From Leishmania panamensis (taxonomy: Eukaryota > Euglenozoa > Kinetoplastea > Trypanosomatida > Trypanosomatidae): a stretch of 64,000 nucleotides of DNA. The stretch lies in assembly GCF_000755165.1 (NCBI RefSeq), contig NC_025855.1, positions 62,001 through 126,000 of the forward strand, read 5' to 3'. A model generated the notes under the pieces. That model was not told the origin of the DNA and ran no database searches. It saw only the letters and a program-made list of their open reading frames with translations. A program made the position numbers and the translations under genes. Below, piece after piece: positions 10,099 through 20,237 of this stretch; within the stretch, counting starts at the first letter, position 1, and the number at the start of each line of letters is the position of its first letter.

Positions 10099-12246
10099 AT
10101 GTTGCGCACTTCCTGTGCCATCAGACCAACCCTGCGTGACGGCGCCAATGGCGCTGCTGCAACAGCCCCAGTGGAGCTATTGAGCGATGTCTACTTGTGC
10201 GTCTCTTCGCCTCCAGTGACCGAAGAGTGGGTGGGGTGGCCTGACGCCCCATACGTGGTGGCTGGCAGCACGCGGCACGCCATCGACCCGCGAGGCGCAC
10301 TGTCGTCGTGTGCCCTTGGAGAGCCATCGGGGTCACGTGCCGGCTGTGCAAGAGCGCAGGTGATTGCTGAAGCGGATCCATCACCGAAGTCATCACCGGC
10401 GCTGCCCAGCGTCGTCCCCCTTGGCGTGCTGTGCCGCGCGTACGAGGCAGCAGACGAGCGCAGTGGGAATGCCTTCTTACAGGTCTACCCTGTTGGTGCT
10501 CATGGGTTACTCTCTCCAGAGGCCAAGTCTATGATAGTTGGGTGCGTCATGGCGGTGCTGCGATCGCGGCTGTCGTGCCTGCTGGGGCTCCTACCGCAGA
10601 AGCACGTGAACGGGGGAAAATCCATTTTGAACAGGAACACGGTGGCGGTACTGAATGGGTACTGTTGCGCATCTGCCGCCCTACCACGGCCATCGACGAG
10701 TGCGTTGCAGGGCCAATGGGGCACTGGCAAGGATGGCGGTGACGTGCACGGTCATGCCTGGATGGTGACATGGTCATTGGAGCTTGTTCTCTCTGTGGCC
10801 GCGTCGCTCATCGAAGCGGGGCCGCCGCTGCCCACGGCGGGTCCGGCGCTGTGCGCGAGCGACTGTGGTGAGGTCATAAAGACCTCGTTGCGCTTCGGCC
10901 TCGGTGTACCACTTCAGCGCGACGCTGCTGCCAACTGCGATGCGAAAACTCTCGCCTCCCCTGTAACACACACGTTGTCTGCAGAGGGGCGCTCGTGCTA
11001 CACTACCCTCTCCGTGCAGCTCACGGAGTGCAGACTGGCATCCTCGCATCCGCTGGATGTCCGCCACGCTGTCGATCTCGCGAAGCTCATCTACGTTGGT
11101 CATATTTGTCCTGCGCAAGCGCACGTTGAGGACGGCACGGATGCATTCCGGCGACTCACCCAGTTTGCAGGCCGAGTGAGCTCTCCGCCGCAACTGTCAG
11201 CGGCGCGAGATGCTTGGGGGGAAGCACTGCACGCGTATCAGTCCAGCGCCATCCGTGCGCAGGAGGGTGTACTGTTTGTCCTGACGCACGACGTGTCAGT
11301 GCAGTCCGGACCGGCCGCCCTTCTCCCCTTGACTGCGCGGGAGGAGCTAAGCCGCTCTCACGCCGCTGAGAAGTCGCATGACGTGACTTTTCCGTCGACT
11401 CTGCGCGACCGCGTCCTCGCCTCCATTCGTGTGCGGAGTGCGCCAGCGTACTTCAACCACGTTCTTCTCTGCCAAGCATGGTCTTCGGATGACGCGATTA
11501 CTGAGGCCTATGCACACTACTGGGAAGACAAACTTACGAGCAGTGGTGCTCTGGCGCCTGCTCGCGCTGCCGTACAGTGGAGGACGTCCCTGCGCGTCTC
11601 GACGCCAAAGGATGGTGTGGCCGCTGCGTCGGATACAAGTGGAGGCCAGACACTGTCCTCGACCCCGCTGCAGTGGGTCCTGTACACTGTCCGCCGTCAG
11701 CTCATCGTTGCTGTTGCCAACCGGTCGCAAGCCGTTCTGACAGGACGACGACTGGGGCTCGACAGCCCTGCTGCACTGGTGACCAGCAGCGTTGCTCATT
11801 TCACACCGTCTGCACTCCGGGCATTGGCGGAGCAGTGCGTCAAGGCACTCCCCATCACACGTGGGCTACTGGGGTGGCACTGTCCATGGCCTGTGCCGTT
11901 GTGTCTGCAGATCACTGGCACCCCCACTGCAGTGCCGTCCGCCGCTGCAGTGGAGGAGATGTTGTGGACGCTGCGCATCTTGGGGAAGCTCCGGTGGAGA
12001 GCGGCACAGCTGTATGAGGCGGCTGGCGACTCGGCCGAGCAGCATCGGCAGTTGCGGGCTCTGCGAGACGACGTGCATCGCTGGTCGTCACGTCGCCATG
12101 CACGGACGCGGGCGGCTGATGGCACCACCGTAGCATTGGAGACTGCTGTGTGGACGCCCACTGTGGAAGATGTTGTGTGCCACATAGACGACAGCGAATG
12201 GAGTGCGCTGGTCAAAGAGTTATCGAGCATGTTGCCGCCTGCGTAA
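10099..12246 (+). CDS. Conserved-type hypothetical protein, probably mitochondrial
   Basis: A 715-residue protein with no domain I recognise. The N-terminus MLRTSCAIRPTLRDG is short, basic and free of acidic residues until position 14, which resembles trypanosomatid mitochondrial presequences. The body alternates hydrophobic helical stretches (for example AVLRSRLSCLLGLLP and LELVLSVAASLIEAG) with Ala/Ser-rich linkers, and the C-terminus is helical with an acidic end. An in-frame opening runs upstream to 10060 but begins at GTG, so the first ATG at 10099 is chosen. Codon use is GC3-rich as in neighbouring genes, which supports coding. Function unknown; localisation is an inference from the presequence only. 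Confidence 0.8.
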   Translation: MLRTSCAIRPTLRDGANGAAATAPVELLSDVYLCVSSPPVTEEWVGWPDAPYVVAGSTRHAIDPRGALSSCALGEPSGSRAGCARAQVIAEADPSPKSSPALPSVVPLGVLCRAYEAADERSGNAFLQVYPVGAHGLLSPEAKSMIVGCVMAVLRSRLSCLLGLLPQKHVNGGKSILNRNTVAVLNGYCCASAALPRPSTSALQGQWGTGKDGGDVHGHAWMVTWSLELVLSVAASLIEAGPPLPTAGPALCASDCGEVIKTSLRFGLGVPLQRDAAANCDAKTLASPVTHTLSAEGRSCYTTLSVQLTECRLASSHPLDVRHAVDLAKLIYVGHICPAQAHVEDGTDAFRRLTQFAGRVSSPPQLSAARDAWGEALHAYQSSAIRAQEGVLFVLTHDVSVQSGPAALLPLTAREELSRSHAAEKSHDVTFPSTLRDRVLASIRVRSAPAYFNHVLLCQAWSSDDAITEAYAHYWEDKLTSSGALAPARAAVQWRTSLRVSTPKDGVAAASDTSGGQTLSSTPLQWVLYTVRRQLIVAVANRSQAVLTGRRLGLDSPAALVTSSVAHFTPSALRALAEQCVKALPITRGLLGWHCPWPVPLCLQITGTPTAVPSAAAVEEMLWTLRILGKLRWRAAQLYEAAGDSAEQHRQLRALRDDVHRWSSRRHARTRAADGTTVALETAVWTPTVEDVVCHIDDSEWSALVKELSSMLPPA

Positions 12247-12992
12247 CAGCCGTAGTGGTCCTCCTTAGCGTCTCTGCCCAGCCTCTAGGTATGTGTGCAG
12301 CTCAGCCCGCAGTCGCCACCCCACCCCCACCCCCTCTTCCTCCATCTCTGACGTGCTCTCCTTTGGTGTGTCGTCACCCTATCAAAACGAAGTGGCGTGC
12401 GCGAGGGGGCGCGTGTGCCCTTCTTCCGCGCTTCTGACCGCCTCTTGCGCCAGCGTGTGGTAGAGGACTTGTACATCTATGTCAGACCGTGCTGCTGGGC
12501 CAGTCAGCCAGCTGCGCCCCCCCCCCCCCCACTCCCCCCTTCTTCGCTCTCAGCATCGCCTCTCTGTATTTGCCTATTTTTCTCCCTGGCTCATCCTGGT
12601 CTCCTTTGCGACTGCCCTCGCGAAAGTGCTCTCGCGGTGCTCGGTCCTACACCCCCCACCCACCCACTCCTTGACGTCCACCACCACCTCGCCTTTTCCC
12701 CTTGTTGCCCGTCACACACACACACACATTCTTCACCATTACCACCGCCACCACGTTCGCCATCACCACTAGTACCGCAACCACTGCCACCGAGCCCCAA
12801 CAGGAGTAGCAGCAGCAGTCACAACGAGCGAAGCCGCACCCTTAGCCGTTGTCCTACAGACCTCTGTTTTCTCTCGCACTTGGTGTATACCACTTCAGCC
12901 GCCGGTCGTCTTCGCGGTGCTTCACTACGTTGGCCTTCTATTGCCTGTTTCTTTTCGATCGTTTGTTGTCTCCCTCCGCGCACACCATAATA
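12247..12992. other. Spacer before the 13.0 kb membrane-protein gene
   Basis: No gene seen. It is C/T-rich with a 12-C run near 12518-12530 and a CA run near 12714-12727. A candidate splice acceptor AG is at 12897-12898, after a mixed pyrimidine tract. Confidence 0.6.
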
Positions 12993-13811
12993 ATGGCTTT
13001 TCGCGAGCTCACGGCTCTAGCAGCCGTTGTGGCGGTGACAGCGATGTGGGTGGCAACGAGCGCCACGGCGCAGGCGGGCCAGACATGCAGTGACTTGTCA
13101 AACCCGCTAGCGAACCTCGACTACAGCGACGCGGGAGTGAAGGCCTGCGTAGTTGCCCGGTGCGTCGCGACGCTGAACGCGACGCCCACCACAACATCGA
13201 ATGGCTACTGCAACGGCGAGCCCACCTCTGAGTCGTCCGTCCCGTGCTACCAGCTGGAGGTGGGCTACAGTGCGTACTACATCTGCCTGATGCGCGCACT
13301 GCAGGGCACGAAGACCCCAGGCCTCATCGATGTTGGCGCTGCCGCCACGAGGTTCTTTAATACTCCTGGCTTCCCGTACCACCTCTCCCTTCTCGGTTGC
13401 TACGCGTGCAACCACTTCCGCTTGACCGTGTTCCCGTCCTTGGGCAGCAGCTGCTCAAACTGGACCTGTGGCGCTGTCTCTTCCCAGAGCCCGTCTGCAC
13501 CAGGGTATGGCCAGCCTGACGAGGGCTACAACCACCGCCTGTGCAGCACGGGCTGCATCGCGGGCATCATGATGATCCCCTTCACTGTTGCCGCGTGCGC
13601 CATCTTCTTCGCTTGCGGTTGCTGCTGGCCGTCGCCGTTGCTAAAGACCACCTACAAGACTATGCTTGAGGAGGAAGAGGAGAAATACCGCAAGCGCTTT
13701 GACGAAAACAACCCGAGTAACCCAGTGGGACTCTACTACAGTGGTGTGAATGAGCCGGCGCCAGCAGCGAATCAGAAGCGCCACTCCGAGGTCGTGTTGG
13801 AGTACCCGTGA
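12993..13811 (+). CDS. Type I membrane protein with cysteine-rich ectodomain
   Basis: A 272-residue protein of unknown family. Residues 1-28 form a signal peptide with likely cleavage after an Ala-rich AQA. The ectodomain (29-186) has twelve cysteines (32, 52, 57, 73, 85, 98, 136, 139, 154, 159, 184, 188) and two N-glycosylation sequons (NAT at 62, NWT at 156). One transmembrane span covers about 187-212, ending in the Cys cluster CGCC, which could be palmitoylated. The cytosolic tail of about 55 residues starts with an acidic/basic segment (LEEEEEKYRKR) and ends EVVLEYP. Upstream in-frame codons lack a good ATG context, and the ATG at 12993 begins exactly at the signal peptide. A surface or endosomal location is inferred. 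It precedes two amastin-like genes. Confidence 0.85.
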   Translation: MAFRELTALAAVVAVTAMWVATSATAQAGQTCSDLSNPLANLDYSDAGVKACVVARCVATLNATPTTTSNGYCNGEPTSESSVPCYQLEVGYSAYYICLMRALQGTKTPGLIDVGAAATRFFNTPGFPYHLSLLGCYACNHFRLTVFPSLGSSCSNWTCGAVSSQSPSAPGYGQPDEGYNHRLCSTGCIAGIMMIPFTVAACAIFFACGCCWPSPLLKTTYKTMLEEEEEKYRKRFDENNPSNPVGLYYSGVNEPAPAANQKRHSEVVLEYP

Positions 13812-16318
13812 AGCAAGTCAGCGTCTGCTGCGTGCAGATACGCGCGTAGGCCACAGGGATGCTCGTCACGATGGAGCACAAGCCTTGTTGGTGCGTGTGT
13901 GTGCGTGAAAAAGTGACATCAACGAAGGCGGGCAGATGGAGCACAGAGAGAAGCAGAGGAAGTTGATGTGAGCTGTACATTACAGTTCACGACCTCCACA
14001 AATCTGACCTCCGCTCTGCTCCGCCCCTTTCCCTTTATCTTGCGGTTAGCAGCAGCAGCAGCAGCATCATCACCACCGCCCTCTCTTCCTGAATACGTGC
14101 GTGTGTGTGTGTGTGTGTGTGCCTCCCGCTTCAGTGGCTTTCCTTTGAATTTTATTTGTGCCTCTCTTGGTTCGCGTGTTTCTCTTCAGCATCCGTTAAC
14201 CCACCCCGCACACGCACCCTTCAGTCCGTCATATATTCTTTACTTCTACTTGGTGCTCACTCTTGCCCCCCACTCCTTCTCTCTCCCCCTCTCTCTCTGC
14301 ACGCCTCTCTCTCTCTCGGTGTCTGTGTGTCTGCGTTCAGGTCTGTTCAGTATTAATTTCTTGGTGTTTCTGTGTTTTGTCTTCGCTTTGTTCTCATTCC
14401 TGCAGCTTGATCTCCCCCCTCCCTCCCTCTCTCTCTACGCGTGCAGGTCCACCTGTACTGTAGGGGTGTCTGTGCGTCTCTGTCGTTGTGTGTTGGCGTG
14501 TCCACCTCCCCCCACGGGTGTTTTTGTGTGCTCTCTTCTACCACCCTACGGTGGAGCGGCGCCCAGGAAGAAAATGGGGTGAGGGGAGGATGACGATTGG
14601 GCGCTGTGCCTCATGCGCACACATCGGGTGCGGGGACATCCACCCTTTTCCTGCCTCCCTACATAGACGCTTCTTTGCATGTATATCTGTGCCCCAACCC
14701 TCTACCATTCAACTCCGGTCTCTCTCTCTCTCTCCACCGCCATGGCATTGCCTATCCTTCGTTCACTCCATCACTGGCTCCTCTATCGGCGGGCTCTCAG
14801 ATGCTTGTCCAGGGGCTTACTCCACGCTTCCCCCGCACCCCCCCCCTGAACGCCTTCGTCGAACAGCTGCCCACTGCGTGTCTAAGCACGGATGCAGGTG
14901 TGAGTGTGTGTGTGTGTATGTGTGTGTGTGTTTGGAATGTCATTACCACTGATTTTCTTTTCGCCCACTATTTCTCTCCTGCAGATGGCGTGCCATGCTG
15001 GGGTGGGCTGCCTCCTTCCGCCTTTTCTCTTTCCATCCGTTCTGTCTGTATTCCCCCCCCCTCTGTGTGTGTGTGTGCGCGTGCGTGGGTGTGTGCCTCT
15101 TTCTCAGCCTCAGTAGTGGCGTGTGAGTCAACTCGTCCGTGTCTCCCACACCTCATGTGGTGGTGGGTTTCCCCCCCCCTCTCCTCCCCCCGTTGCCGCC
15201 ACTCTTTTTGCGTTTGTTTCGCCATACCCAACTGTTGCCTCGGCGGCTGGTGTCCACTCCTCACCACCCCCTCCCCGTACCCACTACCCCCGTCCATACC
15301 AGTGCAAGCGGGCCGTCGTGCACGATGGAGGACCGGCAAGAGGCAACGTAACTTCGTAGATAAATGCCGTGTCACGAGCCCCTGCGCTAACATCAAAGAA
15401 CTGAGGAATTGAAGACGAATCCAAAACACAGCAAAGTACAGCTCGCACACTCAGTCGATCCTGTGCAATGAAGGTTGTGGGTCTCTGGTTTGCGCTGGTG
15501 TCGTCGGTGATGGCGGCAGGCGATGCTCCGCATCAGCCATGCGTGTCGTCCGCCCACTGACATCGAATGTGTCGATGCCGCACACGCAAGGGGCAAGCTA
15601 CATAAAAGAGCCGCAGTGGCCCTACTTGCAAACAGAGGCTCCATACAGAATCCCTCCTCTCACCTCACGCCTCTCTCCTTCTTCACAGGGAACATGCACC
15701 TCTTCAATACCTGCTTCTTCTTCGAAGGTCACTCCTCTCGCCCTTCTCCGTGTTATTCGCTGCTCTCGCTTTACGTTTGGTTTATGGGAACGGCTTCGCA
15801 TTCGACCCCCTCGTCCCCCCCGCCCCCCCCCCCACGCGCGCCTCTCCAGCAAACCGCTCCAACTTTCTCATTCCCCGTACTTATTCTGTTCTCCTTTTGG
15901 GTCCCTCTGCGACGTACGCGCGTCACACGCACACAGTCGCAGCCACATACATCTCCGACTTCCCTGCCACCCCCCCCCCCCCACCCCACCCCTCTCGCAG
16001 AAGCGCGGCGTTCGGCCTGTTGGTGGATTTTGGTTGCCTTCCCATTTCTTGCCTCTTTCGCCTCCCCCCCTGCTCATCACTTCTGTGTGTGCCTCCTGTG
16101 CTGTTGTACGTGCGTGCGTGTGAAGAGGAGTTGACTGGCTCTCTTTCTCTCTTTCCGGTCGCCCTTTCCTCTGTGGTCTCTCTTGTCCTCTGTAATCATC
16201 GACTGTGTTGCCTCTCCCACCGCGTCTCCTTTGTTTTTCGTGTTCTCTCCTCTGCTCTTGTTCGGAATCAGCCTGTGCTTGTGAAGAGTGACTCAGGCTC
16301 TTTAACCGTGCTGTCCTC
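13812..16318. other. 2.5-kb spacer before first amastin-like gene
   Basis: No gene seen. It is very C/T-rich with TG runs (14100-14121, 14904-14931), an (AGC)6 run at about 14048-14065 and C homopolymers (15827-15833, 15970-15982). Openings of 200-270 codons here are Ser/Pro/Leu/Cys low complexity from pyrimidine tracts. Confidence 0.65.
16270..16271 (+). promoter_or_regulatory. Probable spliced-leader acceptor AG
   Basis: An AG after a long T/C-rich stretch (about 16140-16262), 47 bases before the ATG at 16319. Confidence 0.5.
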
Positions 16319-17845
16319 ATGTCTTACACTGAACATCGACCTGAGCGGCCGGAGGGGTACACTCAGGAAGAGGGTGCAGCGCTAAGCGGCCCCAAGGAGT
16401 CGCAGCCGCCGATGGCATCGATGGAGCCGGTAAAGTCGAACGATGTCGACGCCCCCGTGACGGAGGACGACTTGAAGCGCGACTTTGACAGCGAGGTGCT
16501 CGACTTGGCACGTGACAAGTCACTCAACTGGAAGGAGCGCGCTGCAAAGAGGAAGGACTTGCTGAGTCGCCAGGCTGTTGTGGAAAAAGAGCGCGAGCGT
16601 CGCGTCATCGCCACGCTGGAGGCGAGGCTTCCACGGCCAGATTGGTACTCGAGCGACAACGATGACGAGTCCATCCAGTCTGATGTGGAGGCGCATGAGG
16701 CCAGCGAGCTCAAGATGCAGCCAGAAGGCGGCGCCGGGTTTGTGTTCCGCGTCGTCTACACGGTGCTGAGCACGGTGGCGTTCATCTTTCACCTGACGAG
16801 CTCCTGCCCGATCCCGTGGATGCGCAGCAGCTCAGGCCGCAAGTACGGGGTGTGGCGCGCGACGGGCGGTGGTGAGCCAGACCTCAAGGTGAGCGACATC
16901 CATGACTGCTCGTACGAGATGCAGTACTGGCAAGCCGTGGCTGCCACATCCGTCTTAGCCACGTTTGCATCATGCGGCGCCATGATCAGCGGCGTGCTGC
17001 TGTGCGTGAACAAGGGGCACATGGCTGCCTCCTTCATCCTCAGCTTCTTTAGTATCTCCTTCTCGCTCATCTCGTGGGCGCTCGTGGTGGCGCTCTACCG
17101 CTACTTCCGCTGCGGCAAAGGTGCCTTTGCCAGCGGCGTGGCTCACCTCGACGGCGGTTACGCGCTGACATTGATTGGGTGGGTAATGCACATGACCGCC
17201 ATCATCGTGCTCATCGTGTACTTCTTCAAGTACTGGACGCGCTCGATTCATAGCGGCAAGACTCGTGCTGTGCGCTTTATCTACGTGGCTGTTGGTATCA
17301 TCACGATGGTCTTCTACTCCGTGGGGGTGGCCTACACACTGTGGGGAAAGACGTTTCCTGCTGTCAAGGTCTCCGTCTCACTGTGGCATGTGCAGGTCTA
17401 CGACCGCGAGACGCGCCTGTCCACCTTCCTGAGCCACAGCACATACAAGTGCACTACCATCACCCGCTACATGAGGGTCGTGGCTGCGCTCATGATCCTG
17501 AGCACCATCTGGCTCTTCTTCGCTGTCGTCCTCGGCACTGGTGCGTGCCACAACTCGAAGTATCTCAAGAGCTCCATCATCTTCGGCTATGCGTCTTCCA
17601 TCTTCGCCCTCATAGCGTGGATCATCCTGCTGACGATGCGGCAGGGCCGCCTGTGCACCGGTGCCGCGCCAATCGGCCAGTCGTACTGGGTAGACATGGG
17701 GTACAACGGAATTCCGTCCGGAATCGAGAATGCGGAGATTAACTTCGACGGCTACACGCTGCGCGAGGGCTTTGCCCTGATTGTGTCGGGCTGGGGCATC
17801 AACACTCTGGTTCTCATCTTCAACACCGCCCTGTGGAACCTCTAA
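16319..17845 (+). CDS. Double amastin-like eight-span membrane protein
   Basis: A 508-residue protein. Residues 1-135 are a charged, probably cytosolic, N-terminal extension. Eight transmembrane segments follow: about 142-162, 203-229, 235-261, 281-303, 319-341, 385-408, 416-441 and 483-503. They fall into two four-span modules with the same order: span, extracellular loop with a W/C motif (CPIPW...GVWR...DC in module 1; LWHVQVYD...YKC in module 2), two close spans, a loop holding one Cys (FRCGKG; RLCTG), then a last span with a G-W core (LIGW, VSGW). That is the amastin plan, a trypanosomatid surface family of about 200 residues, duplicated in tandem. The canonical amastin signature is only partly met, so this is a divergent member or relative. 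A paralogue follows at 20238. Confidence 0.85.
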   Translation: MSYTEHRPERPEGYTQEEGAALSGPKESQPPMASMEPVKSNDVDAPVTEDDLKRDFDSEVLDLARDKSLNWKERAAKRKDLLSRQAVVEKERERRVIATLEARLPRPDWYSSDNDDESIQSDVEAHEASELKMQPEGGAGFVFRVVYTVLSTVAFIFHLTSSCPIPWMRSSSGRKYGVWRATGGGEPDLKVSDIHDCSYEMQYWQAVAATSVLATFASCGAMISGVLLCVNKGHMAASFILSFFSISFSLISWALVVALYRYFRCGKGAFASGVAHLDGGYALTLIGWVMHMTAIIVLIVYFFKYWTRSIHSGKTRAVRFIYVAVGIITMVFYSVGVAYTLWGKTFPAVKVSVSLWHVQVYDRETRLSTFLSHSTYKCTTITRYMRVVAALMILSTIWLFFAVVLGTGACHNSKYLKSSIIFGYASSIFALIAWIILLTMRQGRLCTGAAPIGQSYWVDMGYNGIPSGIENAEINFDGYTLREGFALIVSGWGINTLVLIFNTALWNL

Positions 17846-17869
17846 AGCCACTCGTGCCTGGGTTCTCTG

Positions 17870-17888
17870 TATATATATATATATATAT
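17870..17888. repeat. (TA)n microsatellite in 3' UTR
   Basis: Perfect TA run 25 bases after the stop codon of the first double-amastin gene. It is unusual in this GC-rich region, where most runs are GT/CA. Confidence 0.95.
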
Positions 17889-19308
17889 GATAATGCCGCT
17901 GCTCTCCGGCGCAGACACATGCGCGTACGTCCGGCATGCCCACCTGAATAGGAGAAAAGAAAAGAAAAACAGCGACGCCGGGGTAAAAGGGGGGCGCGGG
18001 TCGCCGTACATCAGCCCCGCCCTTGCTAGAGTCGCACCACCGCCAGTGAAATCCGAGAAAACAAAAACACGCGAGCGTCACCGTACAGTCACTGCAGCGG
18101 CATTCGATCACTGCGTAATGTCTGTGTGCCCCTCTCTGCTGTGTTTCCTCACTCTTTTCCCTTTTTCCTCTTGTTTTGGAGTGCAGCGCTGTGCTCTGCC
18201 TTGTTTTCATTGGAGCTCTCTTCTTTTCATCTTTTAAAGGACAGGAGACTCGGTACATGCACGTCTGCGTAACAGTGTGTGAGGAGTGGAGGTGGGGGTG
18301 GGGAGGGAAGGGGAATGCGTATGCTCGGAGAGGTGCAGGAGGAAGGGGGGCATGGGTGGAAATGGCAGTCGTTTTGAGGATGGGGTGGTGAAGAAGTGAG
18401 AGAGACCAGATGTGTAGTGCAACGCCTGCCCTCCCCCCTCGCGTGGCCATACACCCAACAAACGCCATCATAGGGCACCTCTTTGACATGACAGGCACCG
18501 ATGTTGTATTTGTTCTCTCCCTCCCTCCTCTCCTGCCCTCCCTTCGTCGCGGCATCCTACACACACACCCTCCCCCGCCCCTTTTTCCCTCTCTCTGTGT
18601 GTGTCTGTGCAGCCGTGTGTGTGTGTGTGTAGGGGTGCCTCCTCGTTTATTTCGTTCACTCTCCATCACTAACTACACACGTCACTGAGGAGCCGGCGAG
18701 AGGAAGGCGACCGTTATCGCAGCTCGCTTCTTTCTGCTCGCGTCAGTGCCTTGTGCACAGTGTGGGCCTCCTCCTCCTCCCCCCTACTCCCCCGCGTACT
18801 CCCCTGCGGAGCTCTAAATACGATTCGCCCCTCTCTCCCCTCTCCCTCCGACGAACTGACCCTTTGCAGCTCAACTCTTCTTGTGCCTCCGCGTATCTCA
18901 CGGCGAGTGGCCTTCCCGTCTCTCTCTGTACTCTCTCTCTCTTTATGCTTGGCACCCCCTCCGTCGCACATTTTTGTTTCTCTCGCTTTGTCTCCTCCCA
19001 GCTTAATTGGTGTTCTTGTTTCGCTGTCTCCTCATTTTATGTTGATGAACAACTTCATATACACGACTGTGTGTGGGTGGGTGTGCGCGAGGAAAAGAAG
19101 ACACACCCACCAATTTCCTCGCCTGCCCGCCATGTGTTTTTCTTTGCTCGCGCACCCCGCCGCAGACACGCACGTGCTCGTGTGCTCCCCTTTTGTCTGT
19201 TGTATTCCCTCATTCGATAAGCCCCCCTCCCCCTCTCTTGTGTCCGCTGCGTGTCTGTACTGCCCATGCCCAGTCGGCCTCGACAGCATCGAGGCGGCAT
19301 GCAGGCCT

Positions 19309-19318
<10 letters not shown>

Positions 19319-19346
<28 letters not shown>
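19319..19346. repeat. (GT)14 microsatellite
   Basis: Perfect GT run in the spacer between the amastin-like genes. Confidence 0.95.
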
Positions 19347-20237
19347 TTCCCTCGCCATCATTACCTTCTCAACTGTCCCCTCTTTAACAACTACCGCAAC
19401 GGGAGAGCCTAAAAAAAAGAACAGCGGGAAAATGACCACGACGAAGGAAGCAGAAAGGAGCGGCTGTCAGTACTGCGCCACCACCCACACCGTCTTGACG
19501 ACGAGGGGGGGGGCCACCAGGCGACGATGGTGTGTGGTATGGTGCGCGAAAGTAGAAGGCACGTCGATTCCATGGTGTTGGAGTAGATGCGTTTCTTTGT
19601 GCACCTCCCCGCCACCACCAAGCACGCGGAGTCGCGGAGCGTACCGATACCCCCTTCCCCCTCCTAATACTCGCCCGCTGAGATGCACTCCGACCGACTC
19701 CTACCCAGCGGAGGACTGAATTGTTCTGTCTGAGGGAGTCAATGGTGAGTGACGCGAGTGAGGGACGCGACACCACCTGCACCGAGTGCCGCACCCTTGG
19801 TATCTGTTCCTCCGCTTTCCGTTATGACGACAAGCGCAGCTCTGCGTCCACCCCTCCCCTCATTCTCGCATCTCTTTGATCTCCATCTCTGTCTCATCCG
19901 CCTCCCATGCCCCGTTCTCTTCCTCCCTCACCTGCGCATGCGCACACTCAACGCCTGTGCATGCATGTGAAGGCACCGTAACCTCTCTCCTTCATCACCC
20001 CACCCCTGCACGTACGCCACGCCACTCCAAACCGAGAAGCAAACGTATTCGCGCCACCTCCCTCCTCCAGCGGGCTCAACAGAAGTAATCGCTGCCGCCG
20101 CTCTGTTTGGCCTCCGTCTCAGTTGATTAAATTCGACGTATTGAGGCATCACATAACGGAAAAGGCTGAGCTTTTACCGACCGTACCCCCCCCCACCCAC
20201 CCACACACACACACAGCTATACCTCTTCCCTCGCGAG

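Larger units (their letters stand above)
17846..20237. other. 2.4-kb spacer between the two amastin-like genes
   Basis: No gene seen. It holds a (TA)n run at 17870-17888 just after the stop codon of the first gene, a G-rich patch at 18285-18390, a (GT)14 run at 19319-19346, and a C-rich/CA tract ending in AG at 20215-20216 before the second gene. Confidence 0.65.

Noticed and set aside
14597..15412. 271-codon + frame before the first amastin-like gene
   Set aside because: Cys/Val/Ser/Pro low complexity from TG and TC repeats.
17842..18669. 275-codon minus-strand frame
   Set aside because: Simple-sequence translation across GT/C-rich spacer, opposite strand to the cluster, no conserved-looking blocks.
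18751..19719. 322-codon + frame in the amastin spacer
   Set aside because: Low-complexity Ser/Pro/Cys from pyrimidine and GT tracts; runs through a microsatellite; no domain.
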